The notes below the pieces were generated by a model. The model made no database searches. It had not been told where the DNA came from and saw only the letters and a program-made list of their open reading frames with translations. From contig JADZCJ010000134.1 in assembly GCA_020851635.1 (NCBI GenBank), forward strand, positions 1 to 39,024: a DNA stretch of 39,024 nucleotides. The letters run 5' to 3'. Positions 30,553 to 39,006 of the stretch are shown here, piece by piece. This DNA is from Anaerolineae bacterium. GTDB taxonomy: Bacteria > Chloroflexota > Anaerolineae > UBA4142 > SHND01. The first letter of the stretch is position 1; every line of letters begins with the position of its first letter. Position numbers and translations under genes: made by a program.

Positions 30553-32901
30553 ATGGACACGTCTCTCCCTCTGACCCAGTCCGCCGCTTCGTCTCAATCC
30601 TCTCTGGCGCGCCGTATCCGCGAGTTCCGATTGATCGCGCGTGACCCTGCGCTGCTCGTCGGCTTGCTCGTCGCAGGCGCGTTCATTCTCATCTTTGTCC
30701 TCTGGCCCCTTGTGCGCGTGATCGTGCAGGGGTTCTTTACGTCCGAGGGCGAGTTCAGCTTGAAATATTTTGCGCGCTATTTCGAGCCCGGCTATGCGCG
30801 CGTGTATTGGGAAATTTTGTGGTGGACTTTGCTGATGGGCGTGCTCACGGCGTTCGGCAGCACCCTGCTCGGATTTCTATTCGCCTATACGGTCGTCCGC
30901 TGTCAGATTCCGTTCAAGGGTCTCGTCCACGCGCTCACCCTGCTTCCGACCATTTCGCCGCCCTTTGCCATTGCGCTATCGGCAATTCTCTTGTTTGGGC
31001 GCGCGGGCTTTGTCACGCGCGATATCCTGGGCATGCGTTTTGGTCCGGGCATCAACGACATTTATGGGTTGGATGGAATCATCTTTTGCCAGATCATTAC
31101 TTTTTTCGCCATCGCCTATTTGATTCTGCGCGGTTTGCTCGAACGCATTGACCCGTCCATGGAAGAAGCCGCGCTGTCGCTCGGCGCCAGCAAGTGGCAC
31201 ATCTTCCGGACGGTCACCCTGCCCCTGCTCACGCCCGGCATCGCCGCGTCGTTCCTGCTGATGTTTGTCGAATCGCTCGCCGACCTGGGCAATCCCATCC
31301 TGATCGGCGGCAACATTACCGTCCTCTCGACGCAAATCTGGATTGCGGTCAACGGCGAGCACGATCTGCAAAAGGGTGCGGCGCTTTCGCTCGTCCTGCT
31401 CTTGCCGACGCTGACCGTTTTTATGCTTCAACGCTACTGGGTTTCGCGACGTTCGTATATTGCGGTCACGGGGAAACCAACCAGCGGCGCCGCGACCTTT
31501 GTGCGCGAGCCGTTTGTGCGGTGGACTTTTATCACCTTGACCTCTCTGGTCCTCGTGTTGATTGTCACGCTGTATGCCGCAATCCTCGCCGGCTCGATCA
31601 CCAAATTGTGGGGCATTGATTACACGCTCGATTTCTCGCATTTTCAAGGCGTGTTCAAGCGTGGTCTCGAAGCAATTCTCGACACCACCTTTCTTTCCGC
31701 CGTTGCCACACCCATCGCGGGCGTGGCGGGCGTCATCATTGCCTTTCTCGTCGTGCGCAAGGCGTTCAGCGGCAAAGAATCGCTCGATTTCATGTCGAAT
31801 CTTGGCGGCGCGGTGCCCGGCACGATCTTGGGCATTGGCTATATTCTCGCCTTTATCCGCGCCCCCATGTTTGTCGTCGTCATTGTCTATTTTGCGCTCG
31901 CCTATTTCTTTGTCGGCGCGGTCACCAAACAGGCGGGCTGGCGTCTGATTATCCTCGTCGCCGCGTCGTTGATTGGCATTGTGCTCGCCTGGGCGTCGTA
32001 TGATGAACGCCTTCGTACCACTTCCGAGTTCAATATTCTGAGCGGTGGTTTGAACTGGATGCCGACCCTTGCCCAGACCCAGTGGCTCTATCTTGCCGGC
32101 GGAATCTTGTTCCTGCTGGCGCTTGCGAGTATCTTTTTCGTCACCGCTGCGCGTCGGCGGCGTGTATTCATGACGCTCGCGTTGATGGCGCTCTACCTGC
32201 TCTCGCGCGAGTGGATTCTGCTGCTCACCGAGCCGATGGCAGTTTGGGGTCGGACTCTGGGCGGCGATTATCTCCCGGGCGTCGTCACCTCGATTGCGTC
32301 GTGGATCACCCTCGTGTTTCAACCGCCGCTGGCAATTCTGGGTTTCACCTATATCGTGCTCGGCGGATTTATCATGACGGGTTGGGCGGCGCGGACACGA
32401 CCCTTTGCCGCCATCGTATTCCTCGCCATCAGCTGCGCGCTCACCTTTTACGGCGACCCCCTTGCGCTCGTTGGCAGCGCCTATATCGTCATCGCCGCGT
32501 ACGCGGTCCGCAGTTTGCCCGCCACGGTGCGCGCCAGCATCGCCTCGTTGCAGCAAATTGACCCCGCGATTGAAGAGGCCTCGACCTCGCTGGGGGGGGA
32601 CGCTCAACACACATTCCGCACCGTGACCCTGCCGCTGATTCTGCCCGCTTTTATTGCCGGTCTTATTTTTAGTTTTGCGCGTCACATGACGTCACTCTCG
32701 GCGATCATCTTTCTCACCACGCCCAAGTGGCCCATTCTCACCGCCTTGATTCTGAGTGAGGTCGAGCAGGGCGGGGTCAGTCTCGCCGCCGCCTATTCGG
32801 TCGTCCTCATCGCCATTGTGCTTGCCGCCATCGGTCTCTTGTATTTCTGGGCGGGTCGCGCCTATCGTGTTGGCGACAGCGTCTCGATGGGCTCCGGCTA
32901 G
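30553..32901 (+). CDS. Fused ABC transporter permease (two BPD_transp_1 domains) with extra membrane insert
   Basis: A 782-residue integral membrane protein of the FbpB/AfuB type, in which both permease halves are in one chain. EAA loops are visible in each half: EEAALSLGASKWHIFRTVTL (about residue 203) and EEASTSLGGDAQHTFRTVTL (about 672). Between GTILGIGYILAFIR (about 430) and YGDPLALVGSAYIVIAAY (about 632), where homologues are nearly contiguous, there are about 190 extra residues with several additional hydrophobic segments. The likely start is ATG 30553, although the ribosome site is hidden in a hairpin; GTG 30520 lies inside the hairpin. It works with the AfuA-like protein and the following ATPase. 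Confidence 0.88.
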   Translation: MDTSLPLTQSAASSQSSLARRIREFRLIARDPALLVGLLVAGAFILIFVLWPLVRVIVQGFFTSEGEFSLKYFARYFEPGYARVYWEILWWTLLMGVLTAFGSTLLGFLFAYTVVRCQIPFKGLVHALTLLPTISPPFAIALSAILLFGRAGFVTRDILGMRFGPGINDIYGLDGIIFCQIITFFAIAYLILRGLLERIDPSMEEAALSLGASKWHIFRTVTLPLLTPGIAASFLLMFVESLADLGNPILIGGNITVLSTQIWIAVNGEHDLQKGAALSLVLLLPTLTVFMLQRYWVSRRSYIAVTGKPTSGAATFVREPFVRWTFITLTSLVLVLIVTLYAAILAGSITKLWGIDYTLDFSHFQGVFKRGLEAILDTTFLSAVATPIAGVAGVIIAFLVVRKAFSGKESLDFMSNLGGAVPGTILGIGYILAFIRAPMFVVVIVYFALAYFFVGAVTKQAGWRLIILVAASLIGIVLAWASYDERLRTTSEFNILSGGLNWMPTLAQTQWLYLAGGILFLLALASIFFVTAARRRRVFMTLALMALYLLSREWILLLTEPMAVWGRTLGGDYLPGVVTSIASWITLVFQPPLAILGFTYIVLGGFIMTGWAARTRPFAAIVFLAISCALTFYGDPLALVGSAYIVIAAYAVRSLPATVRASIASLQQIDPAIEEASTSLGGDAQHTFRTVTLPLILPAFIAGLIFSFARHMTSLSAIIFLTTPKWPILTALILSEVEQGGVSLAAAYSVVLIAIVLAAIGLLYFWAGRAYRVGDSVSMGSG

Positions 32902-32970
32902 AATTTTCCATCGTATATTGCCAGCCGCCGCGCTCTCCGCGCCATTCGAAAATCGAAAATCAGCAATCTC

Positions 32971-34047
32971 ATGTATCTATCCCTCGAACACATCACCAAA
33001 AAATTTCCGGGCCGCGGTCAGGAAGGACTTGTCACAGCTGTAGACGACGTCTCGCTGGAAATCGGCAAGGGCGAATTTTTTACCCTGCTCGGTCCTTCGG
33101 GGTGCGGCAAAACGACCACACTGCGTTTGATTGCGGGTTTTGAATTTCCCACCGACGGACGCATCATGCTGGACGAACAGCGGTTGGATGACGTGCCGCC
33201 CAATCGCCGCGACATGGCGATGGTCTTTCAAAGCTATGCCATCTTTCCGCATTTGAACGTCTTTGAAAATATTGCGTATGGGTTGCGCATCAAGAAATTG
33301 CCCAACGACGAAATCCGCCGTCGCGTAGGTGGGGTGATGGCGCTCACCAAACTGACGGGTCTCGAAAATCGGATGCCCAACCAGATGTCGGGCGGTCAAC
33401 AGCAGCGCGTGTCGCTTGCGCGCGCCCTCGTCGTTGAACCCAAGGTCCTCTTGTTTGACGAGCCGCTTTCGAACCTCGATGCGAAATTGCGCGAAGAGAT
33501 GCGGTTCGAGATTCGGGACCTCCAGCGGCGGCTCAATATCACCTCTATCTATGTCACTCACGACCAGGAGGAAGCGCTCGCGCTGTCGGACCGGATTGCC
33601 GTGATGAATCGCGGCAAACTGGCGCAGCTCGGCACGCCGGAAGAAATCTACGAACGCCCGCGCTCGAAATTTGTCGCAGACTTTATCGGGCTTGCCAACT
33701 TTTTGCCCGTGCGGGTCGAGTCCGTGCAGGCGGACCGGGTTCAGGTCTCGGTCGAGGGTGTGTCCTTGCAAGTCAGCCCAATCGCGCAAACGCAGCCGGG
33801 TGAGAGCGCGCTGATCTTTATCCGTCCCAGTGATGTCAAAATCGTCAATGGCGGTGTGACCGAGAATGTGCTCCCCGGTCAGGTAACCAAAGTGACCTAT
33901 CTGGGTGAAAAATTCGATTATCGCGTCCGCTGTGGTGAGATCGCCGAACTGCGCGTCCAAACCGACAACCCCACGCGCTATGCGCCCGGTGCGACCATTC
34001 GTCTGCATTTTCCTCTCGAACACGCGCATTTGATTGGTGCCGAGTAG
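32971..34047 (+). CDS. ABC transporter ATP-binding protein, FbpC/PotA-like with TOBE domain
   Basis: A 358-residue ATPase. Walker A GPSGCGKT, Q-loop MVFQSYAIFPHLNVFENIAYG, signature MSGGQQQR, Walker B VLLFDEPLSNLDAKLRE and H-loop YVTHDQEEA are all intact. The C-terminal 110 residues (FLPVRVES..., LIFIRPSDVKIV, VTKVTYLGEKFDYRV) form a TOBE_2 domain, usual for ATPases of carbohydrate, polyamine and ferric/sugar-phosphate importers. ATG 32971 begins the first conserved strand (MYLSLEHITKKF); the upstream ribosome site is weak. It energises the AfuA/AfuB-like pair. Confidence 0.92.
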   Translation: MYLSLEHITKKFPGRGQEGLVTAVDDVSLEIGKGEFFTLLGPSGCGKTTTLRLIAGFEFPTDGRIMLDEQRLDDVPPNRRDMAMVFQSYAIFPHLNVFENIAYGLRIKKLPNDEIRRRVGGVMALTKLTGLENRMPNQMSGGQQQRVSLARALVVEPKVLLFDEPLSNLDAKLREEMRFEIRDLQRRLNITSIYVTHDQEEALALSDRIAVMNRGKLAQLGTPEEIYERPRSKFVADFIGLANFLPVRVESVQADRVQVSVEGVSLQVSPIAQTQPGESALIFIRPSDVKIVNGGVTENVLPGQVTKVTYLGEKFDYRVRCGEIAELRVQTDNPTRYAPGATIRLHFPLEHAHLIGAE

Positions 34048-34084
34048 CGCTTGCTTTCTCGATCACCCCTCACTCAACAGCTCA

Positions 34085-34837
34085 ATGTCCGGCGCAGACC
34101 TGCGGGTTGTCGTAACAGATATTGATGGGTGTCTCACTCCCGGTGAAGGGGGGGCGTGGGACTTTGACGTTTTGCGCTTTGTCGCTGCGCTGAACCGCCG
34201 CGCTCGCGCGGGCGACGCGCCTTTTGCGGTTACATTGTGCACGGGACGACAGCAGCCGTATGTCGAAGCCATGATGCAGGCGATTGATGGGCATCTGCCC
34301 GCGATTTACGAAAATGGCGCCGGGCTTTATTTTCCCCATCCCTATCGCTTTGTCGCACACCCTGCCATTACGCCCACAGCTCTTGGGCAGCTGGCGGAGA
34401 TTCGCCGTGTGCTGCAAACTGAAATGGTCGAGCGCGGGTTGGCGCAGCTTCAGCCCGGCAAAGAACTCTCGCTAACGCTCTATCCCGCGCGCGAACCACT
34501 CTCGCTCGCCGAACTCGCCGAACGCGCTCGCGCCGTTCTGGGCGGAACTTTGAACGGCTTTGTGTTGTATGCCTCGGTCAGCTCGGTCGAAATTCTCGCC
34601 GCGGGCATCAACAAGGGCGCAGGCGTCGAATGGCTCGCGCGCGAACTTGACCTTTCACTCTCGTCTTTTGGCGGCATTGGCGATGCCCCCGCCGACCTGA
34701 CCTTTCTCTCAAAACTTCGGTCTTCTGCCGCTCCCGCCAACGCCACCGCTGATGTCCGGGCGAGCGTGCAATATACCTCTCCCTACAGCGATGCGCGTGG
34801 CGTGCGCGACATTCTCGAAAAATGGCTCGAATCCTGA
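34085..34837 (+). CDS. HAD-superfamily phosphatase, Cof/SPP-like (class IIB)
   Basis: A 250-residue haloacid-dehalogenase-type phosphatase. Motif I is VVTDIDGCLTPG with nucleophile Asp12 and Asp14, motif II is TLCTGRQ, motif III Lys in GINKGAGVEWLA, and motif IV GGIGDAPADLTFL. The large cap between motifs II and III places it with sucrose-phosphate, mannosyl-3-phosphoglycerate and Cof-type phosphatases acting on phosphorylated sugars or polyols. It follows the AfuABC-like importer and overlaps iolG by 16 nt. A role in dephosphorylating an imported phospho-sugar or inositol phosphate is a reasonable inference. ATG 34085 is chosen; TTG 34034 would overlap the ATPase gene. Confidence 0.85.
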   Translation: MSGADLRVVVTDIDGCLTPGEGGAWDFDVLRFVAALNRRARAGDAPFAVTLCTGRQQPYVEAMMQAIDGHLPAIYENGAGLYFPHPYRFVAHPAITPTALGQLAEIRRVLQTEMVERGLAQLQPGKELSLTLYPAREPLSLAELAERARAVLGGTLNGFVLYASVSSVEILAAGINKGAGVEWLARELDLSLSSFGGIGDAPADLTFLSKLRSSAAPANATADVRASVQYTSPYSDARGVRDILEKWLES

Positions 34838-35838
34838 ACATTGGTTTGATCGGCGCGGGGCGCATGGGTCGCCTGCATGCCAAAAATATCGCGAATCAAC
34901 TCTCCGGGACACGTCTGCACGCGGTGGCGGATGTGGTGCCGGAAGCTGCACGGCTTTGCGCCGAACAGAATGCCGGTTGTCTTGTCTCGCCTGATTATCG
35001 GGAAATGCTCGCAGACCCCGCGTTGGATGCGGTCGTCATTTGTTCCGGCACGCACACCCACGCCGAAATCATTCGCGATGCCGCGTACGCGGGTAAACAT
35101 ATCTTTTGCGAAAAACCGATTGCGCTCACTCTTGCAGATACCGATATGGCGCTCGCGGCAGTGCAAGCGGCAGGCGTCAAACTGCAGCTCGGTTTTAATC
35201 GCCGGTTCGACCCTACGATGCGGCGTGTCTATCAGGCGCGGGCATCCGGCGAAATTGGCGCGCCGCAGCTTTTGCATATCATCAGTCGTGACCCTGCGCC
35301 GCCGCCCATCGCATACATCAAGACTTCGGGCGGCATTTTCTTGGACATGACGATTCACGACTTTGATATGGCGCGCTATATCGTCGGGTCCGAGGTGCAA
35401 GAAGTCTATGCGCGCGGCAATGTCTTGTTTGATCGAGAGATTGGGCGGACCGGCGATTTTGACACGGCGGTGGTCATGTTGAATTTTGCAAACGGCGCGC
35501 TCGGCACGATCGAAAACAGCCGTCAGGCGGTCTATGGCTATGACCAGCGGCTTGAATTGCTCGGCGGTCGCGGCGGCGTGAGCGCGCAAAATCATTTTCC
35601 AAACCAGGTGACCATCAGCCACGCTCAATTCGTCCGGCGCGACCCTCCGCTCAACTTTTTTCTTGAACGTTATGTCGGCTCTTATCTTTCCGAAATGACT
35701 GGCTTTGTTGATGCGATCATTGACAATACGCCTGTGCCTGTTACGGGACAGGACGGACGCATGGCGCTCGTCCTTGGTCTCGCCGCCACCACGTCCGCGC
35801 GCGAACATCGCCCGGTCCGCGTTGATGAAATCGGATAA
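34822..35838 (+). CDS. iolG: Inositol 2-dehydrogenase (IolG), Gfo/Idh/MocA family
   Basis: A 338-residue NAD-dependent dehydrogenase. The Rossmann motif GAGRMG is at 11-16, catalytic Lys98 in CEKPIAL, and Asp175 and His179 in LDMTIHDFDMARY, matching the Lys-Asp-His triad of Bacillus IolG. The RDPAPPPIAYIKTSGGIF segment is a strong myo-inositol dehydrogenase signature. It oxidises myo-inositol to 2-keto-myo-inositol, the entry step of the pathway. The start lies 16 nt inside the HAD gene and the stop overlaps the next ATG (TAATG), so HAD-iolG-iolE-iolB are translationally coupled. Confidence 0.92.
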   Translation: MARILNIGLIGAGRMGRLHAKNIANQLSGTRLHAVADVVPEAARLCAEQNAGCLVSPDYREMLADPALDAVVICSGTHTHAEIIRDAAYAGKHIFCEKPIALTLADTDMALAAVQAAGVKLQLGFNRRFDPTMRRVYQARASGEIGAPQLLHIISRDPAPPPIAYIKTSGGIFLDMTIHDFDMARYIVGSEVQEVYARGNVLFDREIGRTGDFDTAVVMLNFANGALGTIENSRQAVYGYDQRLELLGGRGGVSAQNHFPNQVTISHAQFVRRDPPLNFFLERYVGSYLSEMTGFVDAIIDNTPVPVTGQDGRMALVLGLAATTSAREHRPVRVDEIG

Positions 35839-36737
35839 TGCTAAAAATCGCCAATGCCCCCTGTTCCTGGGGTGTCCTCGAATTTGATCTTGAAAGGGAT
35901 GTCGCGGACTATGCCCAGGTCCTGGACGAAATCCGCGCGACGGGCTATGTGGGGACCGAGCTGGGCGATTGGGGATTCTTTCCCACCGACCCCGCGCAGT
36001 TGCGCGACGAACTCGCACGCCGCAATCTGCTGTTGTTTGCCGCGTTCGTCCCCGTTGATTTTTCCAACCCCGCGAACCACGCCGCAGGGCGGGAATCTGC
36101 CTTGCGTGTTGCCCGTCTCCTCGCCGCCGCGGGTGATAACTCACCCGTGGTTGTCCTCGCCGACGACAACGGGAAAAATCCCGGGCGCACAAAAGGTGCG
36201 GGCCGGATTCAACTCGCTCAGAGCTTGACCTCCGCGCAGTGGGACGTGTTTGCGCGCGCCGTTGACGACCTTGCGCGAGTGATCCGCGAACAGACGGGCG
36301 TGCGCGCGGTTTTTCATCATCACGGCGCGGGCTTTGTCGAAACGCCCGCCGAAATCGAGACCCTCCTCGAACGGACGAATCCTGACCTCGTCGGTCTCTG
36401 TTTTGACACGGGGCATTATCGTCTCGGCGGGGGCGATGTGATATTCGGTTTAGAGAAACATGCCGCCCGCATCGGCTTGGTCCATTTCAAGGACTTTGAC
36501 CCACAGATCGCAGAGCAGGCGAGGGCGAACGATTGGGACTATTTTCAAGCGGTCCATCACGGTATCTTTTGCGAACTCGGCAAGGGCGACGTGAATTTTC
36601 GTGCTGTGCTGGATTGGCTTGCCGCGCACAACTATGACGGCTGGATCACCGTCGAACAGGATGTTTTGCCGGGCATGGGCACACCAAAGGCAAGCGCGCA
36701 GCGCAACCGGGACTATTTGCGCTCGTTAGGAGTCTGA
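35838..36737 (+). CDS. iolE: Inosose dehydratase (IolE type), copy 2
   Basis: A 299-residue xylose-isomerase-like TIM barrel. It starts MLKIANAPCSWGVLEFDL, the form typical of IolE, and keeps metal ligands in GTELGDWGFFP, LCFDTGHYRLGGGD, LVHFKDFD and ITVEQDVLPGMG. It dehydrates 2-keto-myo-inositol to the trihydroxycyclohexane dione that IolD then opens. Placement directly between iolG and iolB makes it the better candidate for the true dehydratase than the copy at 24032. The start overlaps the iolG stop by 1 nt and iolB follows after 1 nt. Confidence 0.9.
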   Translation: MLKIANAPCSWGVLEFDLERDVADYAQVLDEIRATGYVGTELGDWGFFPTDPAQLRDELARRNLLLFAAFVPVDFSNPANHAAGRESALRVARLLAAAGDNSPVVVLADDNGKNPGRTKGAGRIQLAQSLTSAQWDVFARAVDDLARVIREQTGVRAVFHHHGAGFVETPAEIETLLERTNPDLVGLCFDTGHYRLGGGDVIFGLEKHAARIGLVHFKDFDPQIAEQARANDWDYFQAVHHGIFCELGKGDVNFRAVLDWLAAHNYDGWITVEQDVLPGMGTPKASAQRNRDYLRSLGV

Positions 36738-36738
36738 G

Positions 36739-37569
36739 ATGCATCATTTCAAACCAAATCGCGCCTCCAACATCGTCCATCAGGTGACACCCGCGAGCGC
36801 GGGCTGGAAGTATTTGGATTTCAGCGTGATTTCTCTCGCCGCCGGTGAAACCTACACGACCGACACCAAGACAAATGAAGTGGGCGTTGTCCCCCTGCGC
36901 GGCACGGCGCGGGCGCGTGTGACGAACGAAACCTTTTCGCTTTTCCGCAGCGATGTGTTCCGGGAAGCAGGTCAGGCGCTTTACGTGCCGCCGCGCCGCA
37001 CCATCACGGTTACGTCAGAAACCGCATTCGAGTTTGCCATTGGCGGCGCGCCCGCCGAGGGCAAATATCCCACGCGCTTGTTTTCGCCCGCCGAAATGCG
37101 GCACGAGGCGCGCGGCGGCGGCGCGGCGCGGCGGCATGTGTGTCACACGCTCTCGTATCCGTCACCTGCCGAGCGCTTGATATTATTTGAAGTGTGGGTG
37201 CCGGGGGGCATGTGGGCGGGGATTCCGCCGCATTGTCACGACGGGTATGCGGGGTCGCCCTATCTGGAAGAAACGTATTATTACCGGATTGACCCGCCCG
37301 CGGAAGGGTTCGCCATCCATCGCAACTATCGCATCGAGCCGCCGTTTGATGAAACGTTCACCGTGCGCGATGAGGACCTGGTCCTCGTGCCCTACGGTTT
37401 TCACCCCGTCGCCGTGCCGCCCGGCTCAAACGTCTATTTTCTCAATTACCTCGCGGGCGATCTGGTGGACGAACAGCGCAAGGCGCCGATGTATGATGAC
37501 CCCGCGTTCGTCTGGATCAAGCAGAATTGGGCGACCGAGCCAACGGATTTGCCCATGCTCAAGTTTTGA
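36739..37569 (+). CDS. iolB: 5-deoxy-glucuronate isomerase (IolB), KduI/IolB family
   Basis: A 276-residue bicupin. Metal ligands are visible in PPHCHDG and LEETYYYRID (about 164-185) and YGFHPVAVPPG near residue 220. It converts 5-deoxy-glucuronate to 2-deoxy-5-keto-gluconate, the substrate of IolC. TTAGGAGTCTGAG precedes the ATG. It is the last gene of the operon and is followed by a strong terminator, which marks the end of the catabolic island. Confidence 0.94.
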   Translation: MHHFKPNRASNIVHQVTPASAGWKYLDFSVISLAAGETYTTDTKTNEVGVVPLRGTARARVTNETFSLFRSDVFREAGQALYVPPRRTITVTSETAFEFAIGGAPAEGKYPTRLFSPAEMRHEARGGGAARRHVCHTLSYPSPAERLILFEVWVPGGMWAGIPPHCHDGYAGSPYLEETYYYRIDPPAEGFAIHRNYRIEPPFDETFTVRDEDLVLVPYGFHPVAVPPGSNVYFLNYLAGDLVDEQRKAPMYDDPAFVWIKQNWATEPTDLPMLKF

Positions 37570-37597
37570 GATGGACGAATCGAGGAAAAAACTGTTA

Positions 37598-37649
37598 GGT
37601 GAAAAAGAGCGGGCTGCCAAAAAGACTTGGCAGCCCGCTCTTTTTCACC
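37598..37649. terminator. Strong bidirectional intrinsic terminator after iolB
   Basis: Arms of 23 bp (37598-37620 and 37627-37649) pair perfectly around the loop AAAGAC. The GC core GAGCGGGCTGCC is flanked by A5/T5 tracts, so it works as an intrinsic terminator on both strands. It ends the + strand iol operon and could also stop - strand transcripts from the XRE gene. Confidence 0.9.
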
Positions 37650-37924
37650 ACTCACTCCCGTTCCACGAGCCGCGGCTGCACGAGCTCCATCGTCGCCGCG
37701 CTCAATCATAGTGCATGACAGTATCCCACAGGTCCAAGCTGTTCGAGCTCCTGATGTCGGCTGCGACGACGATGCGCACCTCCTGTTCAAAGGACACACC
37801 GGACTGGCACTTGCCACAGCAGCAAGGACGACGACAGGGTACGAGTAAAGTATTCAGATTCCGAATAAAAGTTATTCACGGGACGAATAATATTCGCAAC
37901 CCGTTCCCCGACGGACCCCGTGAC
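37650..37924. other. 275-nt intergenic stretch without an assignable gene
   Basis: The - strand has a short open frame ending at 37702 that reads CCCGKCQSG and later RIVVAADIRSSNSLDLWDT, but it has no usable start codon and I do not recognise it. It may be a gene remnant. Near 37884-37896 the AT-rich palindrome CGAATA-A-TATTCG lies among several GAATA/TATTC half-sites. Confidence 0.4.
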
Positions 37925-38869
37925 CTATCGGATCTCTTTTCGTTCTGTGGCGAGGTAGGATTGGAGCGCGGCGGGAAGGTTGGGTAGGGCGAGCGCTTGT
38001 GTGAGAGCGGCGCGGGCAAGGTCGGAGTCCGAACGCTGGCGGGCGAGTTGCGCGACCAGGAGCAACGCGAGAGCGCGGAGGTTGTCGGGGGAGCTGCTGT
38101 TGATTTGCAGGGTTTGCGCGGTTGGCTCGGTGGGAGAGATGAGTTGCAGGGTGGTTGCGGCGCCCTGATAGGTTCCCCAAAGCGCGAGGACTGCGCCACT
38201 TCGCGTGCGGACTGTTTCGGCGGTGAGCGGGTCGGTGATTTCGTTGGGCGAGACAACCACGCGCACGCGGTCGAGACGCGCGGCGTCCAGTTCGCGTTCT
38301 ATCGCCTGGCGAACGCGGGCGGTAACATCAAAGTTGGGCGGGTCGCCACCGCCGGATTGGAGACGTCCGAGGAGGATGATCTGTTCGGCAAAGACAGCCG
38401 CAGGCGTGGGAAACGACGAGACTGTGGCGATTTTACTATTTTCAAGCGTATTCAAGAATGTTACACTCGATGCAACAGCTGCCAGAACGGTCAGAACGGC
38501 GACGAAGAGGAGCACAACCCACCGCGGACGGGTGCGAGAGGCGCCTGGCGCGGTCCTGGGAGCGAGTTGAGGTTCGGCTGAAGCGAGCGGTTGAGGAGCT
38601 GGTTCCGTGGCAGCAAGCGCCGCGGGGATTGCGGGCGCGGATTGTGGCGGAAAACCCGCCGCGAGAAGAAGCGTGTCGCGTTCGGTGTCGGAAAGGCGCA
38701 GGCGGGCGGCGATTTTTAGGACGTCGTCGCGCTCTCGGGGTCGAGCGGTGTGCCCTTCTTTCCAGCGAAAGATGGTCTGCCGCGAGACGCCAAGATGCCG
38801 GGCAAGTTCGCTGTCGCTGATACCACTGCGCGACATGTAGCGGGTGAGGAGTTCGCCAAAGGATTCCAT
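37925..38869 (-). CDS. XRE-family HTH protein with a single membrane segment and C-terminal sensor-like domain
   Basis: A 314-residue protein. Residues 1-70 form an XRE/Cro-type helix-turn-helix (DSELARHLGVSRQTIFRWKEG). A Pro/Ala-rich linker follows, then one membrane helix at about 117-139 (WVVLLFVAVLTVLAA). The C-terminal 170 residues, probably outside the cytoplasm, contain ARVRQAIERELDAARLDRVRV, AVLALWGTYQG and a helical tail. This layout puts DNA binding inside and a possible sensor outside. The ATG at 38869 begins directly before the HTH. It is separated from the iol operon by a bidirectional terminator, so a regulatory link to the cluster is only possible, not shown. Confidence 0.85.
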   Translation of the reverse strand: MESFGELLTRYMSRSGISDSELARHLGVSRQTIFRWKEGHTARPRERDDVLKIAARLRLSDTERDTLLLAAGFPPQSAPAIPAALAATEPAPQPLASAEPQLAPRTAPGASRTRPRWVVLLFVAVLTVLAAVASSVTFLNTLENSKIATVSSFPTPAAVFAEQIILLGRLQSGGGDPPNFDVTARVRQAIERELDAARLDRVRVVVSPNEITDPLTAETVRTRSGAVLALWGTYQGAATTLQLISPTEPTAQTLQINSSSPDNLRALALLLVAQLARQRSDSDLARAALTQALALPNLPAALQSYLATERKEIR

Positions 38870-38888
38870 GGATCTTGTTATTCCATCT

Positions 38889-38902
38889 AGCTTTAAAAAG
38901 CT
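38889..38902. promoter_or_regulatory. Inverted repeat upstream of the XRE-type gene
   Basis: AGCTTT-AA-AAAGCT lies about 20 bp upstream of the start codon of the - strand XRE gene. It might be an autoregulatory operator; there is no further support. Confidence 0.3.
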
Positions 38903-38971
38903 GACAGATTCGGTCTCGACAACTCGGAGGAAAACGCGAATCTGCGCGAATTTGGGCTAATTTTGATCCTT

Positions 38972-39006
38972 ATTCGTGGTTACGCAAAGCGTAACAATGA
39001 TTCGTG
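38972..39006. repeat. Dispersed 35-bp intergenic repeat, copy 2, with internal hairpin
   Basis: Matches 29 of 35 positions of 17794-17828. This copy has the perfect hairpin GTTACGC-AAA-GCGTAAC at 38979-38995, which copy 1 has lost by mutation. The preceding ACGCGAATCTGCGCGAATTT is also repeat-like. No gene is seen from 38870 to the end. Confidence 0.55.

Noticed and set aside
30976-32685. Long - strand open frame (569 codons) opposite the fused permease
   Set aside because: Arg/Glu/Asp-rich low-complexity translation with no family features; the + strand is a clear transporter. It is a shadow of GC-rich codon use.
29373-34047. Ferric iron ABC importer
   Set aside because: The binding protein lacks the adjacent Tyr pair used for iron, and the operon is embedded in inositol genes with a sugar-phosphatase-type HAD protein.
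37715-37987. + strand open frame of 90 codons after the terminator
   Set aside because: No ribosome site or recognisable motif; it overlaps the 3' end of the XRE gene in an intergenic stretch.
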